NCBI RefSeq assembly: GCF_027595985.1
Contig: NC_073307.1
Coordinates: 47,594,509-47,658,508 of the forward strand
From: Sorex araneus
Taxonomy: Eukaryota; Chordata; Mammalia; Eulipotyphla; Soricidae
DNA: 64,000 bases
Reading direction: 5' to 3'
Shown here piece after piece: positions 55,740 through 64,000 of this stretch. Numbering within the stretch: position 1 is the stretch's first letter; each line of letters begins with the position of its first letter. A program made the translations under genes and the position numbers. The notes under the pieces were generated by a model. It ran no database searches, was not told where the DNA came from, and worked only from the letters and a program-made list of their open reading frames with translations.

Positions 55740-56735
55740 CGGGCTGTTGCTCTCTAGGGCAATGAAAGCTTCTCTGGAAGCTTCTCAGCTGAGCCCCGAC
55801 ATGCAGAGACAATGATGCAATGGCAGGAACAGAGTTCTAAGCAGAGGGAACAGCATTGCCAGAGAAGCAAGGCCAAAAAGGTTTGTGGTATTTGTCGTTG
55901 TTTTGTCCACGGCCCACAGCAGTACTGGGGGGCTTGGCCGGGCTGGGGCTTAAAGCCCAGACACACCCCCACAGAATGCTGCAGAGCACTGTGGCAGGAG
56001 CCAGCTGCCAGCCCTTGTGGGGAGAGCCTGGTTTCTGTCTGTGGGACCCTGCGGGACCGTAGGGGGCGGCTGGGACGGGGGTGCTGTGGTGGGTTAGCAG
56101 AGGTAGGCAGGGGCTCGTGCGGGTCACAGACGAAGGCTCCTGCCCCGGATACCTATGGGGGAAGATGCAGGAACACCCCAACAGCAAGTGGAACTTCCGG
56201 GTCCCAGTCTTTACGTGACCATTGACAGGCCAAGTGACCTTTTTTCCTTTCCCTGGCCTTGGTATCTCCTGGGATGAGGACATTCTGTGCCGGGCCTGTG
56301 GTTTCAGCATGCCCTCTGCTCCCTGAGAGGCTGTGTACAGGGTCTGCCTTCCGGCCCTGCAGGAAATGGGCCTCCATGGGGGGGTGAGGGGGGACGAGTG
56401 GTCACAGTGACAGCTAAGCAACCGGGGCGTTCCAGCAGTACCCATCACGACCAGCAGAGGGCGCGCCCAGCAGTTGGACGGAGGAAAGGGATCTGGAAGG
56501 CAAAGACCCTCACAGAGGCCTCGACACGCCCCTCCCCCAGCGCCCACCCCCTGCGAGCCTGGAGTACAGCAGGAATTAGCAGCCCCGCTTCCTGGGGCGC
56601 GGGGGCAGGGGTTCTGGCTCGTCCTCACAGCGTGAGGTGCAGTTTGGGAGGGAGCAGCCCTGCGGAGCCCTTGGGAGAGTTTCCAGAAGGCTGGAGATGG
56701 GGGCAGGCGCCCACCAGCTGCTCTTTGCTGCATGT
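55740..56735. other. Unassigned intergenic DNA
   Basis: 55,890-55,995 has SINE-like words (TTTTGTCCACGGCCCACAGC) but cannot be aligned with confidence. Nothing else seen. Confidence 0.3.
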
Positions 56736-56815
56736 GGGTTCAGTTATTGGGCCACACCCAGCAGTGCTCAGGCTCCCAGCCGGCTCCTGGCAGTGCTCAA
56801 GGGCAGTGAGGCGCT
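56736..56815 (-). mobile_element. 3' fragment of a SOR-type SINE
   Basis: TTGGGCCACACCCAGCAGTG and CTCCTGGCAGTGCTCAAGGG only. Confidence 0.65.
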
Positions 56816-56841
56816 GGGAGAGGACCAGGCCCCCAGCCTCA

Positions 56842-56849
56842 ACACACAC

Positions 56850-56891
<42 letters not shown>

Positions 56892-56928
56892 ACATACACA
56901 CACACAGACACACGCACACACACACAGC
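56842..56928. repeat. (CA)n microsatellite
   Basis: About 40 CA units with ATAC and GCAC interruptions. Confidence 0.95.
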
Positions 56929-57022
56929 CTGCACCCCGACCCTCACGCGCACAGCCTGCACCCCGGACCCTCACACGCACAGCCTGCACCCCGACCCTCA
57001 CACACACAGCCTGCACCCCAAC
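56926..57022. repeat. Short 30-bp tandem repeat
   Basis: Four units of about 29-30 bp beginning CACAGCCTGCACCCC and ending ACCCTCACACGCA, next to the CA repeat from which they probably grew. Confidence 0.9.
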
Positions 57023-57746
57023 CCTTTGAACAAGCTCACTGGTGACTCCGGAGCCCCTTAAGACAACCTCATGTGCCATCACCAAGCCCAGATCTTTTCT
57101 CTGTGGGTTTAAGAACCAAGTTATCAGCACGATCTTAATGTGGCTGCTCCCCAGAAGCCCTGGTGGGGTGCATAGGGCGGGCTTCCACAGGCAGAGGGGT
57201 GTTCCCGGGCAGCTGGAGAGGAGCAGGCTTGGCGCGGACTGCCGCTCCCGAGAGAAGCCGCCTTCAGAGCCAGTAGCTCCCCGCCTGCTCAGGGACCCTG
57301 AGCACCCAGCAGGCAAGGGCCTACGGGGTGAGGGGAGTCGGGGAGGGGGTTAAATCACAGACCCCAGCCCTGGACGCTTAGCCAGGCTTCGAGCATCCGC
57401 CCTGGCTCATCCTTCACCCAGGCTGGCTCCACTCTCTGGTGGGGGTCTCCTGGGGGGAGGAGGAGGGGCTCGAGGGTGAAGGATTCACTCCCTCCTGTGC
57501 TGCCTCGGGCAGGTGGTGTCACTTTCCTGAGCTCCGCCGGCCAGCCTGGCCCAGTGGGCTGCCGCTCTGCAGGTGAGTCCGAGTACGGGCAGGCAGCAGG
57601 CGTGAGGCCTGGCTCAGGAACACTCCTGCAGGTGGCGCTGCGGTGCAGGTGAGGGGCAGGGCCCAGGGTTCCCACACAGGGCCCTGAGCTCAGTGCAGAC
57701 AGACTCAGACAGACGGACAGACCGACTGCCACAGCCCGAGGAGATC
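57023..57746. other. Unassigned intergenic DNA
   Basis: No gene or repeat recognised. Confidence 0.3.
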
Positions 57747-57856
57747 AGGGGTTCAGGGGCTGCTCAGGGCATCACGTAGGGGGCCAGAGATGGAACCCGG
57801 GTTAGCCACCTGCAATGCAAATGCCTTCCTTACCTGCTGTACTGTCTCCGGCACTG
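57747..57856 (-). mobile_element. Diverged SINE fragment
   Basis: GGGGGCCAGAGATGGAACCC, GGGTTAGCCACCTGCAATGC and TGTACTGTCTCCGGCA. Confidence 0.7.
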
Positions 57857-58437
57857 CCAAGGGGGCTTATGGCGATGCAGAGACCTTCTTCCCTCAGGCT
57901 TCAGGGCCTCGGTTTCTCTCTCTGGAGAATGGGTGACCCGGAGGCTCAGGATGCCCTGCTCACTCCTAACCTGGGTGGCTCTGGGATACACAGACTGGGC
58001 AGGGAGAAACCCTTGGGTCAGGAGCCCCAATTTCTGCCGCTCCTCCTGGGCTGAAGTGACCTTGACCAGATGCCTGGACCTCCGTGCTCAGGGTCCTCCT
58101 GCAACTGAGCCCAGTGCCCGGCCCTGTCCAACACTGGGCATATGGGGGGTGGCAGGGGCATACCAAGCCTTCACTCTGGGTGGGGACAGCACCTGGCACC
58201 TGTGGGGTGCTCAGGATCCCCGGATCTGTCCTCTCCCTCATCAGAAAAAGAGTCCCTGCTTGGCCCGTGGAGGCCCTTGTCACAGCCCCACCAAGGCTGG
58301 ACAGAGTCTCCCTCTCTCTCCTGCCCTGTTGTGGGGTTCCCACCCCCCGCCCCCGGCTCGTCCCTCCACTCTAGACCCTAGAGACCACTGCCCACCTTCT
58401 CCCTCCCTGGCCTGTGCTTCAGCAGGGCCTCGGTCCC
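57857..58437. other. Unassigned intergenic DNA
   Basis: No gene or repeat recognised. Confidence 0.3.
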
Positions 58438-58580
58438 CTGGGGCTGCACGCGTGCTCGGGGCTGACTCCCGGCTCTGCACTCAGGCATCACTCCTGGCGG
58501 GGGTCAGGGGACCACCGGGGATAGAACCCAGGTTGACCACAGGCAAGGCAAGTGCCAGACCCGCTGTAATATTGCGTTGC
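58438..58580 (-). mobile_element. Diverged SOR-type SINE
   Basis: GCGTGCTCGGGGCTGACTCC, GATAGAACCCAGGTTGACCA and AAGTGCCAGACCCGCTGTAA. Confidence 0.78.
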
Positions 58581-58850
58581 CCTGTATTAGTACATATTCA
58601 TCAAGTGACTAGACAGATGCACAAATCCATCTCCAGAGAAACACATTCTTTAGGCCTCCCATCCGGGTCTGATTTAGCATCTTCTTAGAATCTGAGGGCA
58701 CTGAGCTTTCCTCGAGACAGGGACCCTTTCTCAGCACCCTGACAGGGAGCCTCCACTTGCATACTCCTGGGATGGGGAGTTCATTACCTCTTTAATGCAA
58801 GCCCAGATATGCTGGCGCCCTCTAGGGAGCTAGTTCTGTGCTTACAGGGC
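58581..58850. other. Unassigned intergenic DNA
   Basis: No gene or repeat recognised. Confidence 0.3.
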
Positions 58851-58883
58851 TCTCTCTCTCTCTCCCTCTCCCTCTCCCTCCCT

Positions 58884-58950
<67 letters not shown>

Positions 58951-59030
58951 CCTCCTTCCTCCCTCCCTCCCTCCCTTCTCTCCTCTGTCTCTGTCTCTGT
59001 CTCTCCCTCTCTCTCTTTCTCCCCCCACTT
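58851..59030. repeat. (CT)n / CCCT tract
   Basis: About 90 bases of CT dinucleotides flanked by CCCTCC and CTGTCT runs. Ser/Leu open frames here are artefacts. Confidence 0.96.
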
Positions 59031-59477
59031 CTACCCTGTCCTCCTCCCCAAGCCCACTCTGAGCAGAGAGGAGGGTTCAGTGCTCGGGACCCCTTCACCT
59101 TCCTGTGCCCCGCAGTGACAGCAGAGCCTTGGGAAGCCTGGTTTGGGTCACAGCACTCCTGATGGTGTCTGCACGGAACACTCTGGACAGACCTGCGCTG
59201 GGGCCCGAGCCTCCCCTGCTGAGACCACCGTGTGTGTGCCACATCCAAGACCACCCAGGTGGCCTCTCGCCTCCCACAGAGCCTTGTTCTCGGTGCAGTC
59301 ACTCTTCCTGGGTCCCCAACGGAAGCATCTCTCTGAGCAGGGGGAGCCCTGGGCCGGCCGGCCAGGCTCTGGCTCTGTGCGGGCTTTCCCCCTCATTCTG
59401 GTGGCGGGCAGGGACACGGGGTCCATGCTTGGCTGGAGTCTCTGTTGGCACCATTGTGAAACCCTAGAGAATCCCCC

Positions 59478-59534
59478 CTCTCTCTGTCTCTGTGTCTCTG
59501 TCGCTCTCTCTGTCTGTCTCTGTCTCTCTGTCTG

Positions 59535-59580
<46 letters not shown>
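59478..59580. repeat. (CT)n / CTGT tract at a SINE tail
   Basis: CTGTCTCTGTGTCTCTGTC units becoming pure CT (59,536-59,578), immediately before the SINE at 59,581. Confidence 0.95.
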
Positions 59581-59582
<2 letters not shown>

Positions 59583-59742
59583 GGTGGGGGAGCGTCACCC
59601 AGCAGTGCTCCGGAGTTACTCCTGGCTTGGTGCTCAGGGGCTCTCTCCTTGTGGTCATCAGGAACCATGCGTGTTGGGGTTCAGACCCGGTCTTCTGCAT
59701 GCAAAGCACAGGCTTAGGCTGCTGCACTGTCTCTCTGGCCCT
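59581..59742 (-). mobile_element. Diverged SOR-type SINE
   Basis: GGAGCGTCACCCAGCAGTGC, TTCAGACCCGGTCTTCTGCA and TGCACTGTCTCTCTGGCCC. Confidence 0.78.
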
Positions 59743-60189
59743 GCAGAATCTCGGAACACAGGTCCGGAGGGCTGGAATCATTGTGTCAAGCCCCCCGGGT
59801 CTGTTCACGGCATGACCTTGGGAAGAGAAGGATGAGAAGATAAGACCCTGACTTTTGCCCACCTCTGGAGGCCCCTCTACACTTAGGGAACCCTTGGGAA
59901 ATGTCAGCACCTCATTTGAGAGCTTGACCCTGAGCACGCGTGGGGTGGGAGGCATCCCAGCTTCCTACAGGAATCTTTTTCTCCGAGTCCCCCAACTTGG
60001 CTCCCCACTCCTAGCTGGCAGATGGCCACTCAGCTCTATCTCCTACCCCAGCTTACGAAGCATATTTACAGGGAGGAGGGGCACGGGCCATTGGCTAGAG
60101 CAAAGGACCCCTGCTCTAAAGATGGGATCAGGGCTCGCTCTTTCCCTGGTGAATCAACTACCCAGTGATAATCGGGGTGTTGCACACGA
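59743..60189. other. Unassigned intergenic DNA
   Basis: No gene or repeat recognised. Confidence 0.3.
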
Positions 60190-60268
60190 TCCACCTGGCA
60201 TCACTGGCATCCCAGTAGTACCCAGGAGTGACGCCAGAGTGCACAGCCAGGAGTAAGCCCCCAGCACA
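60190..60268 (+). mobile_element. SINE 3'-half fragment
   Basis: CATCCCAGTAGTACCCAGGA, GTGACGCCAGAGTGCACAGC and CAGGAGTAAGCCCCCAGCAC. Confidence 0.65.
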
Positions 60269-60760
60269 GGTGAGAGTGCTTCCCACCTTGAAATAGGAGG
60301 TGGGGAGAATGGAATCCTTTTGGGTCGGATCCCCCCAAACTATCTTGGATGGAACGGTGTTGAACTATAAACTGGTGTTGGACAATATCCAGGCACTTGT
60401 GTTGGATGATAATGTCATGTTCTGTGAGAAAATGCCCAAGTGTTGCAGGGGATAAGATGACATGATGTTTGACTTTTGTTTTAAAATACTGTAACAGGGG
60501 AGAAAAAAAAAAGGGCAGCGGATGAGCTAAGTGCAGCAACATCTTGATAGGGGTGGGTGCTGCGTGAGGGTTAGCGCAGGCTCACTCTACAGTTCTTCTC
60601 TGGTGTTTGAAATTCTCATTATTTCTCAGGGGCCGCCTGAGAAAGTTCTCTATCTCGAGCGTTCTTCAAATAATGCCTCCACCCGCTGTCTCGCTCTTTC
60701 TCCGTTGAACCAACCACCCAGCTGCTGCCGCAGACTGGCGGATGCGCATACCTGCATTTT
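60269..60760. other. CDX1 upstream region, older repeat-like sequence
   Basis: 60,330-60,500 is AT-rich with AAGATGACATGATGTTTGAC and TTTTAAAATACTG, resembling an ancient transposon fragment that I cannot name. No gene. Confidence 0.3.
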
Positions 60761-61079
60761 CCGAGGAAAACATCCCGGCTTTCATGGTTACCCGAGGGGT
60801 CGTGACCTGTCCCCCGCCCCCTCCGCACCGCCCTCCGCAAAACCCCGGGGCCCGGCGCTCGCCCCGCAGACGGCGCCCCGTTTGAAGTCTGCGTGCGCCC
60901 CTGGCACCGCGCGCGCCCGGACCGACGGGGCGCAGGCGCGGGGTCCCCCGCGGCGCCGACGACCCCCGTTTCACCTGTAGAATGGGCTCGCGGGGCGGAA
61001 CGAGGTGCCGACGGCCACTCGCCCACCCCCTCCGGGCGCGGGTGCGTCTGTCCGTCCGCCTCCTGCTTGGGGCGGCAAT

Positions 61080-61230
61080 TTGTCTCCTTTTGAACCCCCC
61101 GCCCCGGACGAGTTTCCCCCTTTGATTCCCGGCCGGCCGGGAGGCTCCCCCCGCTTTGAAATGCAAACCCGCCGGGGCCGGGGCTGCGGGCCGGGGCTAT
61201 AAAAGGCCGGGGTGGGGCGGCGCGGCGGCG
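61080..61230 (+). promoter_or_regulatory. CDX1: CDX1 core promoter: TATA box and TCF/LEF-like sites
   Basis: TATAAAA at 61,198-61,204 (GGGCTATAAAAGGCCGG) predicts a start near 61,230. CTTTGAT at 61,120-61,126 and CTTTGAA at 61,154-61,160 match the TCF/LEF core (CTTTGA/T). A third, weaker TTTTGAA lies at 61,088-61,094. ATGCAAA at 61,161-61,167 is an octamer-like site touching the second TCF site. CDX1 is a known direct Wnt/beta-catenin target through clustered proximal TCF sites, so the function fits. Binding is inferred. Confidence 0.75.
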
Positions 61231-61320
61231 GCCCGGCGGGTTCAGGTGAGCCGGGGCTCGTCGGGGCGGCCGGCTGCGGCGGCTCCGGGCCCAGCATGCG
61301 CGCGGGGCCCCGCCGCCACC
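61230..61320 (+). other. CDX1: CDX1 5'UTR
   Basis: From the predicted TATA-directed start to the ATG. It contains one upstream ATG at 61,296-61,298 (CCAGCATGC), with A at -3, opening a frame that runs to a stop at 61,599-61,601, out of frame with CDX1 (101 codons). Confidence 0.6.
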
Positions 61321-61750
61321 ATGTACGTGGGCTATGTGCTGGACAAGGACTCTCCCGTGTACCCCGGCCCCGCCAGGCCCGCGGGGCTCGGCCTGAGCCC
61401 GCAAGCCTACAACCCCGCGCCCCCGCAGTACCCCGACTTCACCGGCTACTCGCACGTGGAGCCGGCCCCCGCGCCCCCCGCCGCCTGGAGCGCGCCCTTC
61501 CCGGCGCCCAAGGACGACTGGGCCGCCGCCTACGGCCCGGGGCCCGCGGCCCCCGCCGCCAGCCCAGCCCCACTGGCATTCGGGCCGCCTCCGGACTTTA
61601 GCCCGGTGCCCGCGCCCCCGGGACCCGGCCCGGGCCTCCTGGTGCAGCCCCTCGGGGGCCCGGGCGCACCGTCCTCCCCGGGAGCGCAGAGGCGGACGCC
61701 CTACGAGTGGATGCGGCGCAGCGTGGCTGCTGGAGGCGGCGGTGGCAGCG
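61321..61750 (+). CDS. CDX1: CDX1 exon 1, caudal-type homeobox 1 (N-terminal part)
   Basis: Nuclear transcription factor that patterns the embryonic axis and the intestinal epithelium. The ATG has a textbook Kozak context, GCCGCCACCATGT. The 143 codons plus one base begin MYVGYVLDKDSPVYPGPARP and continue through QYPDFTGYSHVEPAPAPP and APFPAPKDDWAAAYGPGPAA. This is the Pro/Ala-rich caudal activation region, very like human CDX1 but about five residues shorter after PQAY. PYEWM at residues 127-131 is the hexapeptide-type motif that precedes the homeodomain. The exon ends GGCAGCG|GTAAGG; the homeodomain exons are beyond the window, so the gene is partial here only because of the window edge. 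Confidence 0.97.
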
Positions 61751-64000
61751 GTAAGGAGCCCTCCCTCGAGACTGCGCCGGGCCTGGCAGGTGCCAGGGAG
61801 AGGCCCTGGGCGCCCCTGCCTGACCTCTGCCCCCACCCTGCTGGGCTTCGGGGACGTGGTCCCCTGCCCTGGTCTCTGACCCCTTCCCCGGTGCCTCAGT
61901 CACTGCCTGACTTGCTCCGGGAAAAGTCACTTTCTCAGTCACTGTCCGACTTCACCCGGGTCCCCAAGGGTGAAGCAACCGCGCCCAGAGGCTGCAGCTC
62001 TGGGGGGGTCCCAGCCTTTATCCCAGGGCGCTTAGAGCCCCCCAGGCCGCGTGTGGACACCCGCGGGTCACTCTGCGTGGAGGGGAGCCAGAGGGGCGCA
62101 GGAAGAGGATGGATTGGGAGGGGTCCCTATCCCAACCCCCCCTGAACTTTTGACCCTGGGGGAGGGGATCGGAGCATTTGGGAAGGTGGCTGCTGTTTGG
62201 CCGGTGCCGCAGGCAGGCCTCTCTGATCCTGCCTCTTCAAAGGCCGGGGAGGGACTGACAAAGACTGGGCTCTAATGAGGGGCGGCACCCCCCCTCCCTT
62301 ATAGGTGTCCCCTTTGTCATGTAACAGGCTGGGCCTGAGCTCGGTAGTGACCCCTGTTGGCCGGAAAGTGACCAGGATGCTCCATTGTCCCAACTGTCAG
62401 CCCTTCCTGACAAAGGCCACCTGGCAGCGGGGCGGGAAAGGGGGCCTCCCACCCTTTGATGTAGGTGTCTTCCCCTTCCTCCAGCTGGGAGCCCGGGGAC
62501 TCCCCCACCTCCTGCCCTGTGCTCTCACACATGCTCTCCAGGGCCCAGGGAGGGTGCCCGTCTACTGGTCTGGCTGGGACACGCCACTTTTTAGGAGAGA
62601 GACCCAGGGACACAGGCCCTCCGGCAATCGGGGTTGAGGCCCAGCTCTGCCCGCAGTTCCCAGAGTGTCTGAATGGTCTCAAGGCACCTCTAGGTCGTGA
62701 GCAGGCCCCAGCCCGGCCACCTGCACACATCCATTCATTTAGTCACACAGCGTGGCATGGTGCTGGGGCCACAGAGAAATGACAGTGCTGAGAGGCTCAA
62801 TACTTGTGCTAAGCTGTGGAAGCAGAAGTTGGGGGACTGGGGTTTGAACCTGGGCAGACTGTCTTCTGCTCCCTTCCTCTCTCAACCACCCTCTCCCTCC
62901 CCCCCCACCCCGCCTGTGTTTCAGTCCTGGAAACACTGATTTCCCTTGTCCTTGTCTGGATTTCCTTGTTCCCCTCTGTGATCCGAGTGGCCAGGTTCTG
63001 ATATGTTTGTTTCCCTTTGAAAAATCCGCTGGTAAGTATAAATCTTCCTCGAAACACGTGTGTGGTGACTGGACAGCACATTTCCAAGGTTCTGGAGGTC
63101 GCTGAGGCTTGACCCACCTGGTCCAGATGAGGATGCTGGGAGGGACCATTCGGGGGTCCCGCAGCACTGTGTTTGGGGCGCTGGAGAAGGAAGCCCACTC
63201 ACTTCTCCTGCTCCTCGGGTGCCGCTGCTCCCGGTGATATAGGAGATGACTGGGGAGGGTCCCCAAGGGAGAGACCCGGAGAGGAGACAGCACCAGGGTG
63301 GGAGGGGGTCGAGGGGGCTCCCGGCACCGTCGAGAGACAGAGGGGGCATCCAGTCCTTATGTCTGAGTACAGGAACAGCCAACACAAACCACGTCTAATC
63401 TCTGAGTTCAGCTGGAAATTTATCCCCAGACAGGGAGGGGCCCTGTCCCAAAGCAAGGACTTCCCCCCTTTACCCCCAGGAAGTAGAAGGAAGAGCCAAG
63501 AGCATTGTGGGGGTCCCCCAAATCCAGAAAAGGGGCTGCCCATAGGTTGGGCCCTCACCGAGGAGGACTAGGGGAGCTTCGGGGAGTCTGGCCTGGCTGT
63601 GTTCCTTGGATGGGGCAGAATGGGGGTGGGGTCCCCAAGCCCTTTCTCTCTTTGGCCTCTCAGTTTCTTCTTCTTCTGGGTCATGAAGATTTGGGGGCTC
63701 CAGAGTTCTTCCTGAGTACTGTTGTCGGCCAGAACATCGCGGGGCAGGTCACTACCCCCTGCCAAAGGCCTGGACCCAGGTCTTACAGTTCCCTCCATGC
63801 CTGCCCCTTCTTCCCACCCCCCTTTGCTCCCCAAGCATTCTAGAATATCAAAACTGGACAACTCAGAGACCAGACATACAGATGGCATCTGAAGCCCAGA
63901 GACCACAAGGAATGTTCTAGTTTCGTGCAAGTCTTAGTGGCCTGGAGAGACGTGGGATGAGTCAGTTTCCTATTTTCCAGTGGTTTCACCTCCCAGCTGG
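61751..64000 (+). other. CDX1: CDX1 intron 1 (partial)
   Basis: Starts at donor GTAAGGAGCC. It includes a MIR fragment (62,780-62,890). No second CDX1 exon (homeodomain residues such as KIWFQNRRAK) appears before the window ends, consistent with the long first intron of this gene in mammals. Confidence 0.85.
62780..62890 (-). mobile_element. MIR fragment in CDX1 intron 1
   Basis: GCTGTGGAAGCAGAAGTTGG, ACTGGGGTTTGAACCTGGGC and AGACTGTCTTCTGCTCCC are the complement of the MIR head, which is tRNA-related. Confidence 0.65.

Larger units (their letters stand above)
60780..61760. promoter_or_regulatory. CDX1: CpG island over CDX1 promoter and exon 1
   Basis: About 1 kb of dense CG dinucleotides and very high GC, sharply bounded by CpG-poorer sequence. 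Confidence 0.85.

Noticed and set aside
54109-57045. Overlapping open frames of 100-300 codons on both strands
   Set aside because: GC-rich, stop-poor sequence with no recognisable domains or splice signals. Equal support on both strands argues for chance.

Overview
This is a stretch of mammalian nuclear genome, not a microbial one. It carries split genes with GT-AG introns, CpG-rich promoters, L1 and MIR relics, and about 40 copies of one tRNA-derived SINE. That SINE has a tRNA-like head with A and B boxes, a body reading GGTCCCCTGAGCACCGCC, a GTGTGACCCAAAAAGCA end and an A-rich tail. From memory it matches the SOR SINE of shrews (Soricidae, Eulipotyphla), so the source is most likely a Sorex-type shrew; the species call is inference. 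The gene content and order match the human 5q32 interval CSF1R - PDGFRB - CDX1.

Layout. 1-14,820: the region beyond the PDGFRB poly(A) site. It is repeat-rich to about 7 kb, then GC-rich with no recognisable exon. In other mammals the CSF1R upstream exon and first intron lie here, but I could not identify a CSF1R exon. The stretch holds a dead RPS24 retrocopy and a 350-bp direct duplication. 14,820-52,060: PDGFRB on the minus strand, with a 3'UTR and 22 coding exons (16,471-36,404) whose junctions all close in frame to 1,098 residues, a 15-kb first intron, a non-coding exon 1 at about 51.6-51.96 kb and a CCAAT-type promoter. 52,060-61,100: intergenic DNA with SINEs and simple repeats. 61,100-64,000: CDX1 on the plus strand, with a TATA promoter carrying TCF/LEF-like sites, exon 1 coding 143 residues and a GT donor at 61,751; the homeobox exons lie past the right edge.

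How the genes relate. PDGFRB encodes the mesenchymal and pericyte receptor tyrosine kinase for PDGF-B and PDGF-D. CDX1 encodes a Wnt-responsive intestinal and axial-patterning homeodomain factor. They are divergent neighbours (promoters about 9 kb apart) with no known shared pathway.

No new multi-gene system is visible. The points most worth a second look are: a decayed copy of PDGFRB exon 22 in the intron beside it; two minisatellites in PDGFRB intron 14, one repeating an E-box about 38 times and the other G-rich, which on the transcript look like repeated cryptic 3' and then 5' splice sites; a 6-residue deletion in the kinase insert; an in-frame upstream AUG that may extend the receptor signal peptide; an out-of-frame overlapping uORF on CDX1; an L1 fragment about 30 bp from an exon 4 splice acceptor; and a second SINE family that shares the SOR head but has another body.
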